Shown here: piece by piece, positions 58,507-64,000 of the stretch
Position numbering within the stretch: position 1 is the stretch's first letter
How the letters are laid out: the number at the start of each line of letters is the position of its first letter
Assembly (NCBI RefSeq): GCF_964340395.1
Contig: NC_135557.1
Span: 13,557,546-13,621,545 of the forward strand
Origin: Glandiceps talaboti
Taxonomy: Eukaryota; Hemichordata; Enteropneusta; Spengelidae
DNA: 64,000 nt
Direction of reading: 5' to 3'
Made by a program: the position numbers and the translations under genes
The notes under the pieces: generated by a model
What the model was told of the DNA's origin: nothing
The model's input: only the letters and a program-made list of their open reading frames with translations
Database searches by the model: none

Positions 58507-60024
58507 ATGGCAAAGACAAATCCAAACCTCTCGTATCGACACTGTCCTGAGTTGTCTTTGGAAGAGATTGCCACTATCTTGTGTGAGCAATCTGAACATG
58601 CATGGTTGTACTTGCTCTTCGTCAACAACCATCCACCACCCGGCCATTGTGGTTGGCTGTTGACCAATGCACAGTTCAAAACACTTTCCCAATGTTTGCA
58701 AACACATACTCGAGATTTGAGCGAGGGTGTGAAGGCAGCTGTTAGACCACTGCTTCAATGGTGCCATATACACATGCGATTTTTAGAGAAATTTAGACAT
58801 GGTGGACTTGGTAAGGAAATAGACAATATAAACAGACACTGTTTAAAGAGTTTGACTGATTGTGATTTATTACTGCATGAAAATGTATACTTCCAGTGGT
58901 CACAAGAGAGCACCGAAATGCTGTGTCTACTTAGAAACGCATTGCATAGTTTCTTGACTGTCTTTGGAACGATGCCTTCTCTTCCAAAAGGTTTGGTATC
59001 ATCCACCTCCAGGTGTTGGGAGTGTCGATTCGAACATGCCCTGAAACACCAAAAGTCCTACGAAAACACAGAATGTCCCCATTTGTACAGGACGGTGTCT
59101 GCCACATTTAAACCAGACAGTGGCACCCTCTTTTCCCTGCAGCATCCAAGCACCCTTGACAGATCTAAAGATGAGTCTACAGAAGATGAAAGACAGGTTC
59201 TCTCACCACAACTGCAAATGAAATTGCGCCAACTTGCTTCTGAAAGGAAAAGACAAAACCTAATATTGCAAGAAATCCGGAAAGAAATGACAGAACTGAA
59301 TTGCAAATTAGAATATCAATTGGCACCCAAGACGTTTACTTTGGACGTGTATGGAAAATTCAGCGACCTGTGTATGTACTTGAAAGAGCGTCAGAAGGCC
59401 GACGAGGCTTTTGCAAACACATCCGGTTTACAATGTCTACACGATCCTGTGTGCAAGGAAAGACTTGCAAGAATGCTGAAAAGCATCTCTTGGAATGACC
59501 ACTTTCAAGGACAGGTCCTTGACATGTTCTTTTTCTTGTCACTTGATCCACACACCCTGAAAAAAAGCAAGTGGCGTCTGGAGACCACCTACAGAATGTG
59601 GATGGATGCTGGTAATGTAAACATACACAAAGTTTGTGATTTTGTCGAGGAGTTAAAACGTGTGCGACCTAACAATGACATCTCAAAGAGTTCTGATTCA
59701 TCAGTGGACCTTTTTCACTGCTGTTACTTGCACTGTTTAATGAAAGAATTGGGTAGAAAACACCATTTCCCAGTAATGGAGGCACACAGAGTTGAACACT
59801 GGAATGGTAGAGATGGTATTGTGTACTTGTATGGAAAGGAAGTAAACATGGGACTGCAGGTGATGGGCACAAAGTATTCTTTCAAAGGCAGTGACGAATT
59901 CCAAGATGCTTGTCTGGCTTGGTTGTACAGTGTGACCATTCGTAAAGATAGCATACACAAACACGTGTTTCTTGGAGAAGACTTGATACCTCAACAACCT
60001 TTATTCTATCCCGTTCTGGTCTAG
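58507..60024 (+). CDS. Unknown 505-residue protein
   Basis: I do not recognise this protein. It is helical with tryptophan- and histidine-rich parts. A C-W-E-C ... C-P-H cluster (about 176-198) could bind zinc; a coiled-coil-like basic helix lies near 235-275. The C-terminal 150 residues include HCCYLHC and are mixed alpha/beta. No membrane segments. It ends tail to tail with the membrane gene, with 24 bp overlap. Size and lack of signals fit a tegument or replication accessory protein, without proof. Confidence 0.7.
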   Translation: MAKTNPNLSYRHCPELSLEEIATILCEQSEHAWLYLLFVNNHPPPGHCGWLLTNAQFKTLSQCLQTHTRDLSEGVKAAVRPLLQWCHIHMRFLEKFRHGGLGKEIDNINRHCLKSLTDCDLLLHENVYFQWSQESTEMLCLLRNALHSFLTVFGTMPSLPKGLVSSTSRCWECRFEHALKHQKSYENTECPHLYRTVSATFKPDSGTLFSLQHPSTLDRSKDESTEDERQVLSPQLQMKLRQLASERKRQNLILQEIRKEMTELNCKLEYQLAPKTFTLDVYGKFSDLCMYLKERQKADEAFANTSGLQCLHDPVCKERLARMLKSISWNDHFQGQVLDMFFFLSLDPHTLKKSKWRLETTYRMWMDAGNVNIHKVCDFVEELKRVRPNNDISKSSDSSVDLFHCCYLHCLMKELGRKHHFPVMEAHRVEHWNGRDGIVYLYGKEVNMGLQVMGTKYSFKGSDEFQDACLAWLYSVTIRKDSIHKHVFLGEDLIPQQPLFYPVLV

Positions 60025-60555
60025 CCTTTCTTGTAACTTTTCCACTTTGATTTGCAAACAATATATTTTTGAGTGGAGGTCACCCTCATTCCTAACACGT
60101 TTGTCAGTGTAACGATTGTAAAGGGCCATGGTGATCATGGCCATCACATCTCCAAAATGGATTGACAGACGCGAATGGAAGTCTGTTTCGGGAACCTGTC
60201 TGAGACGCAAATCCAGCAGGGAGAGAGTGGACAGTCTAATAAATGTTTCTGCCATGAAATATACAAACTTGTCATTTGGCCCATATACTTGACCCAACAC
60301 ATTAATCATAGTGAGTTTCAAACCACAGAAAAGGGACGAGAACACCAACTGGTAATTGATCTTGACATAGTTGACATAACTGTACCTTTCGTCCCCAAAC
60401 GATTCAGCCAAACTACCACCTAGTCTCAAATGGGTGAAAACGATATAAGTTCCTAAAACATAGGCAACGAGAGCAAAAATGAACACTAGCCCCTTTGAAA
60501 AAGAAAACGACATGACGATCAACTTGTTTTGCTCTCGAGTCCCAAACAAGTGCAT
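60001..60555 (-). CDS. Small membrane protein with C-terminal coiled coil
   Basis: 184 residues. A hydrophobic helix at about 18-42, a second moderately hydrophobic region near 68-90, then a C-terminal heptad stretch (KIYCLQIKVEKLQERL). A second ATG at 60513 gives a shorter form starting MSFSFSKGLVF. No family recognised. Its last 24 bp overlap the opposing gene. Confidence 0.6.
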   Translation of the reverse strand: MHLFGTREQNKLIVMSFSFSKGLVFIFALVAYVLGTYIVFTHLRLGGSLAESFGDERYSYVNYVKINYQLVFSSLFCGLKLTMINVLGQVYGPNDKFVYFMAETFIRLSTLSLLDLRLRQVPETDFHSRLSIHFGDVMAMITMALYNRYTDKRVRNEGDLHSKIYCLQIKVEKLQERLDQNGIE

Positions 60556-60594
60556 AAATGTTTAGGTTTTTTTTGCAAGTAAGCAAGCAATACA

Positions 60595-61236
60595 ATGTTT
60601 TCGTTTGGAAAACAGAAAAGGAAAAAGAAGGTCAAGAAGGAAGAAGAACGTCGCCTGACGGAAATTTCGAAGAAGAGAGAATTAGCACTACTACGCTCTT
60701 CAAACGAAGAGCGAGTGGAAGAGATGGGTAGAAAGGTTGTTGCCCTTGCTCTTGATACTGAAAAAAGTAGCTGTACATTTATGACTGCACTTCACAATAG
60801 AATGGCGACAATGAATGTGGCTTTGCTAGACAAACTCATGAAGAGACAATTACAACTAGAAGAGTTATCGATAGACATGCAGCAAGAAGAGATCAGGAAC
60901 AGTAAAAGTTTCCTGCGCCAATTGAAGTCTAGAGACATATACAGTGAAATCAAGGAACTGACAAAGGAAGTCAAACAGTGTCCACCCAGGAAAGCCATGC
61001 ACATATCGAAAAGGTTGGAAAAACTGCGTCATGCAAGTAACATGACACAAGAGATTTGGCAAGAAATGTTGGATGAAAGTGACACCGACAATGATGATGA
61101 GAATGGGGCACATTTAGAAACAGTACAAGACATACGGCAAGAGGCCTTGGAAGCCAAACTATTAGAAGCACCTACAGTTTGCACAGTTTCTACAGACAGC
61201 AAAGAAACACACTCAGAAAAAAATAAAGTGAAATAG
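60595..61236 (+). CDS. Coiled-coil protein with ESCRT-III-like layout
   Basis: 213 residues. It begins MFSFGKQKRKKK, a short hydrophobic patch before a basic helix, continues with two long basic helices (about 20-125), then a shift to acidic residues with DESDTDND near 160-167 and a final amphipathic helix. Length, the basic-to-acidic polarity and the short N-terminal anchor are those of ESCRT-III (CHMP) proteins that sever membrane necks. Sequence identity is not visible by eye, so this is a layout match only. AATAAA at 61222-61227 overlaps the last codons. Confidence 0.5.
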   Translation: MFSFGKQKRKKKVKKEEERRLTEISKKRELALLRSSNEERVEEMGRKVVALALDTEKSSCTFMTALHNRMATMNVALLDKLMKRQLQLEELSIDMQQEEIRNSKSFLRQLKSRDIYSEIKELTKEVKQCPPRKAMHISKRLEKLRHASNMTQEIWQEMLDESDTDNDDENGAHLETVQDIRQEALEAKLLEAPTVCTVSTDSKETHSEKNKVK

Positions 61237-61275
61237 TTTTTATTGATTAAATGACGGTTTAATTTATTTTTAATT

Positions 61276-61325
61276 GATGGATGGATGGATGGATGGATAG
61301 ATGGATGAATGAATGAATGAATGGA
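61276..61325 (+). repeat. (GGAT)n/(GAAT)n microsatellite
   Basis: Tetranucleotide runs of GGAT then GAAT between converging genes, ending at the AATAAA/stop of the minus-strand gene. Confidence 0.9.
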
Positions 61326-61326
61326 T

Positions 61327-62499
61327 TTATTGGTTTATTTGTTTGTCAACTGGAATACTACTGGAACATGGTCCACACAGACCGCTGTCCAGAGCTGTCA
61401 AATTGTAACACTCTGGGTTATTACCACCTCGACACACTCTGATAGTTGGAAAATCGGGTTGTTCTATGTAACAGGCAACACCGTGTCTGGGATCAAATAA
61501 GGGTCTTTTAACGAGACGAGACGAATGACATCGTCCACATCTGGGTTCAAGAGTGTCTTCGTGGAGATAGTAGACATAGCGGGGAGCTCTGTTCTTTATA
61601 TTCAAACAAGTAAGCACAGCATAGCAATGACGACACTGGATAACACTCGTGTGATGGGCCACGTATAGTTTCCATTCCTCGTCTGGTGAATTTCTGCTGC
61701 TTGAAAGCTTAGACAGCACCCTGGGGTCCATGTCGTACACGAACTTGATCTGAAAGGCACGTCTGTGCAAAAGCAAAAGTGTCTTGACCAATCTCTTTTG
61801 CCTAACTGTCATTTTATGTATTGTCATTGCAACCCCCCTCGAATCGTAATGGAGTATTTGTTGTCTGAGATGAACCAGTGCTCGCAAGAAAGTCTGGTGC
61901 TTGACTGTCTTGGGATAACACACAAGGACATCGAGTGGCCACTGCCAAACATACCTCTCATAGACCAACTTCAACAATAATGGTAGTCTAACAGGTGCCA
62001 CTTTAGGCAGTTTATTGAGAAGCAGTTTACATAGGTCGATGCACTTTGCCACGCGAGTAATTGGCATTACACTTTTCCATCTGCTTGTTTTGAATTGTGG
62101 CAGGGGATACAAGTACGATTTCGGTTTCAAGTGTGTACTAATCAAACAATCCAGTTTATGTTGCCCGACAGACACATCTTTATCTAGCCAGGAATGATAA
62201 AACATACACGCAGGGTGAACAGATTGTTTGTAAAACATCTTCAACACCATTAGTCTGACCCAGTGGGGATGAATAGGAGTGTTGTCATCGATTTTCTCTT
62301 TCACAAGCCCTTGTAACTCGGACACTATGAGTTTGACCAGCTGTCTACCCTCTCTGCAGTTTCGGATATCTGTTGTCTCTTTCTTATTGCCTTGGCATTG
62401 CAATATGCCAGCCAAAAACACCTCCACTTGCAATTGATCAAGTTGTGTCCCTGGCAAAGACAACAACACACGCTGCAAACAAGTCTGAAAGAAAGCCAT
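61327..62499 (-). CDS. Zinc-ribbon-like 390-residue protein
   Basis: First ATG is at 62499 (62505 is TTG). The N-terminal 270 residues are helical and basic. The C-terminal part holds CRHC, CGRC, CYNL and CGPC pairs over about 100 residues, which could form two zinc ribbons. I do not recognise the family. The stop codon lies inside AATAAA (TTTATT 61326-61331). It is 47 bp downstream of the tail-anchored gene on the same strand. Confidence 0.65.
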   Translation of the reverse strand: MAFFQTCLQRVLLSLPGTQLDQLQVEVFLAGILQCQGNKKETTDIRNCREGRQLVKLIVSELQGLVKEKIDDNTPIHPHWVRLMVLKMFYKQSVHPACMFYHSWLDKDVSVGQHKLDCLISTHLKPKSYLYPLPQFKTSRWKSVMPITRVAKCIDLCKLLLNKLPKVAPVRLPLLLKLVYERYVWQWPLDVLVCYPKTVKHQTFLRALVHLRQQILHYDSRGVAMTIHKMTVRQKRLVKTLLLLHRRAFQIKFVYDMDPRVLSKLSSSRNSPDEEWKLYVAHHTSVIQCRHCYAVLTCLNIKNRAPRYVYYLHEDTLEPRCGRCHSSRLVKRPLFDPRHGVACYIEQPDFPTIRVCRGGNNPECYNLTALDSGLCGPCSSSIPVDKQINQ

Positions 62500-62545
62500 A
62501 GCCAAAATGTCTCACTTTGAAGTGGGATCTGCGTTTTCATTCAAT

Positions 62546-63286
62546 TCAAAAGACATGAACGTGACGTGTCTGGTAAAAATACAACCACGCAATAGTTATG
62601 AGTGGTAAAAGCATCAAAGTAAATAGTAGGGACCACGGAAAAGCATCTGTACTGGAATGTTGAGTGTCGACTTCATCCTTGTCACCCTTGTCATATTCAG
62701 TCCATTGTATATAAAACGTCAACGAATTTCGGTCCATGTGATAAAAGTCGTCAACGAGACAACAACTGTACTCCCAGTCAAAGTGTTTGTTAAGTTTGTG
62801 CATTGAATTGCATAAATTATAGCCCTGTCCATCAAGTGTTACTTTAACTTTATAGAATTTCGATGACCCTCCCATTTCATGAAGAGAAACGGTGTTGTAC
62901 TGTGTGACTCTGCCACCCACGGTGTTCTCTATGACGCTGACGAAATCTCTGTCGCCCAACCGTTTACTTGCCAAGTTGTCTCCATCCTCGTCTGAAAAGT
63001 AGTCTTTGGAAGCAATGTTCATGCACAACACGAGATTGTTCTGTTTTTCGGCTCTGAGAACATAGATGTTGAAACAAACAGCATACAAGTCTTCCAAGGA
63101 AACCAAGTAATCACAAAGGCATTTGACATCACACTTTCTGACACCAGCATTTGTAGAGGCACCAATGACAAAGTAGATTACAAATACATTATCCCCTATG
63201 TTCTGAACATCATGCACAGGTTTCAAATTAAATGGATCATCAGTCAAACATTCTATGATGTCATCAAACACTACTCTTGAAAGCAT
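62546..63286 (-). CDS. Tail-anchored membrane protein
   Basis: 246 residues with no signal peptide. A soluble, beta-rich domain of about 215 residues with many cysteines (CDVKCLC, CCLVDD) is followed by a single C-terminal helix (WSLLFTLMLLPLITIAWLYFY) and a short basic tail. This is the topology of tail-anchored proteins, such as the herpesvirus nuclear-egress membrane subunit, but there is no visible sequence match. The promoter is in 63287-63560. Confidence 0.65.
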   Translation of the reverse strand: MLSRVVFDDIIECLTDDPFNLKPVHDVQNIGDNVFVIYFVIGASTNAGVRKCDVKCLCDYLVSLEDLYAVCFNIYVLRAEKQNNLVLCMNIASKDYFSDEDGDNLASKRLGDRDFVSVIENTVGGRVTQYNTVSLHEMGGSSKFYKVKVTLDGQGYNLCNSMHKLNKHFDWEYSCCLVDDFYHMDRNSLTFYIQWTEYDKGDKDEVDTQHSSTDAFPWSLLFTLMLLPLITIAWLYFYQTRHVHVF

Positions 63287-63566
63287 TCTTCATGTTTGTT
63301 TAGGACAATGACATATGCATAAATACACTCATTTCAGACTCCTACAGGAAACTATGGAATTATACGTTTTCGGTTTTCAATTACATTTCCATCAAAGCTC
63401 TCATAGTAGACTTATTTTTTGGTATCCTGACTTAAAACAATGAATATCAGTTCAATGCTTTGTAACCAGGGATGAAATGTCTACCAGTAAGAAAGCATGT
63501 TCCATTTCGATTCACTAACACACAATTTGTCCGATTCTATCTTGGTGTACACAGGACTTTTTGGTC
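63287..63566 (-). other. Upstream region of the tail-anchored gene
   Basis: Short AT-rich flank before the inverted repeat copy. I see no further gene and no clear TATA box. Confidence 0.3.
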
Positions 63567-63760
63567 ACATGACATATATGCAAATTAGAATTTGATAGTT
63601 TTTTTTTAACATGGGTGTGTAGACTTTTTTTTCCAAAAATTTTTCAGTCGCTAGTGGGTGGGTGTGTAGATTTTTTAAAAACCCCACATTTTTGCATGTT
63701 TAAATTGACCCTTATAAAACTCCCACAATTCATTGGACATAGAATTGTTTTGTGACAATT
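63567..63760 (-). repeat. Inverted partial copy of the 278-bp unit
   Basis: The reverse strand matches the unit from GTGGGAG-TTTTATAAGGG through AACATGCAAAAATGTGGGG, ACTAGCGAC and the A/T block to TTTGCATATATGTCATGTGACC. It is one truncated, diverged copy in inverse orientation to the array at 55051-57735, 5.8 kb away. Confidence 0.9.
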
Positions 63761-63819
63761 AAAACTCCCATAATTCATTCCAATTGTTTTGTGAAGTAAA
63801 AAACTCCAACGATGTAGGT

Positions 63820-64000
63820 TAAGACAAAAGAAAACTATGACGTCACAATTTTATCTTGTTCTTTTTTATGGTGGATGTACTTCATGACCTAATGCCATTG
63901 AAATGTGACGTCATAGTTTTCTTTGGGGGAAAAGTATAAACTTTTTTTTTTGTACTTGACGTCATGACCTAATGCCATTGAAATGTGATGTCATAGTTTT
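63820..64000 (+). promoter_or_regulatory. CRE-bearing tandem promoter at the window end
   Basis: TGACGTCA at 63838, 63906 and 63957. The segment CATGACCTAATGCCATTGAA followed by ATGTGACGTCATAG is repeated (63882-63920 and 63963-64000). A TATAAAC lies near 63938. It probably drives a gene beyond the window. Confidence 0.65.

Noticed and set aside
58380-58550. 56-codon ATG frame ahead of the 58507 gene
   Set aside because: Overlaps the next gene start, has no recognisable domain and no own 3' signal; the TATATATT near 58292 more likely serves 58507.
1-64000. CRISPR arrays and bacterial operons
   Set aside because: The tandem arrays have no unique spacers between short repeats, and all signals (TATA, AATAAA, introns, tRNA without CCA) are eukaryotic.

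Overview
The window looks like part of a large, nuclear-replicating double-stranded DNA virus of an invertebrate animal, either a free genome or an integrated copy. The evidence is dense, intron-poor, mostly head-to-head or tail-to-tail genes with eukaryotic TATA boxes and AATAAA signals, a viral-type replication module, and many captured host-like regulators. Those regulators are a histone H3-like protein, a cyclin, IAP-like RING proteins, BTB proteins, a TNF-receptor-like protein and a protein kinase. No DNA polymerase, major capsid protein or terminase lies in these 64 kb, so the family cannot be fixed. The kinase and the primase have traits seen in herpes-type viruses. The large tandem repeat array recalls the homologous regions of nimaviruses and baculoviruses. 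Malacoherpesvirus-like or nimavirus-like relatives are possible but unproven.

Layout. Positions 1-9300 hold a histone H3-like gene cut by the window edge, an unknown 358-residue protein, a BTB-like protein, a cyclin, an IAP-like RING protein, a cysteine-rich secreted protein, a hidden three-exon gene (8164-7336) and a SUKH/US22-like protein. Positions 9300-29000 are gene-poor and repeat-rich. They contain two candidate DNA-transposon relics, a chromodomain fragment, long hairpins, several tandem arrays, a tRNA-Ser gene, a second RING gene with a decayed third copy, two related spliced genes each behind its own TATA box, and a TNF-receptor-like gene whose tail is probably on a second exon.

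Positions 29700-54600 form a compact core: protein kinase, XPG/FEN1-type nuclease, membrane glycoproteins, a primase with PrimPol-like motifs transcribed divergently from a 1425-residue AAA+/D5-like helicase, coiled-coil proteins, a four-finger JAZ-type zinc protein, a third RING protein and a 741-residue BTB protein. Positions 55000-57735 are ten copies of a 278-bp repeat. One partial copy lies inverted at 63567-63760, so the intervening block of coiled-coil, membrane and zinc proteins is bracketed by inverted copies.

Common logic. Many genes have a TATA box 30-45 bp before the ATG, and several stop codons overlap or touch AATAAA. At least five promoters, including those of all three RING genes, carry one or more TGACGTCA (CRE/ATF-type) palindromes, often in tandem arrays. 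The primase, helicase and nuclease would act in DNA replication; the kinase, cyclin, histone, RING, BTB and TNF-receptor-like proteins would act on the host cell. Start codons were chosen as ATG; where an open frame extends upstream only through TTG or GTG, the first ATG was used.
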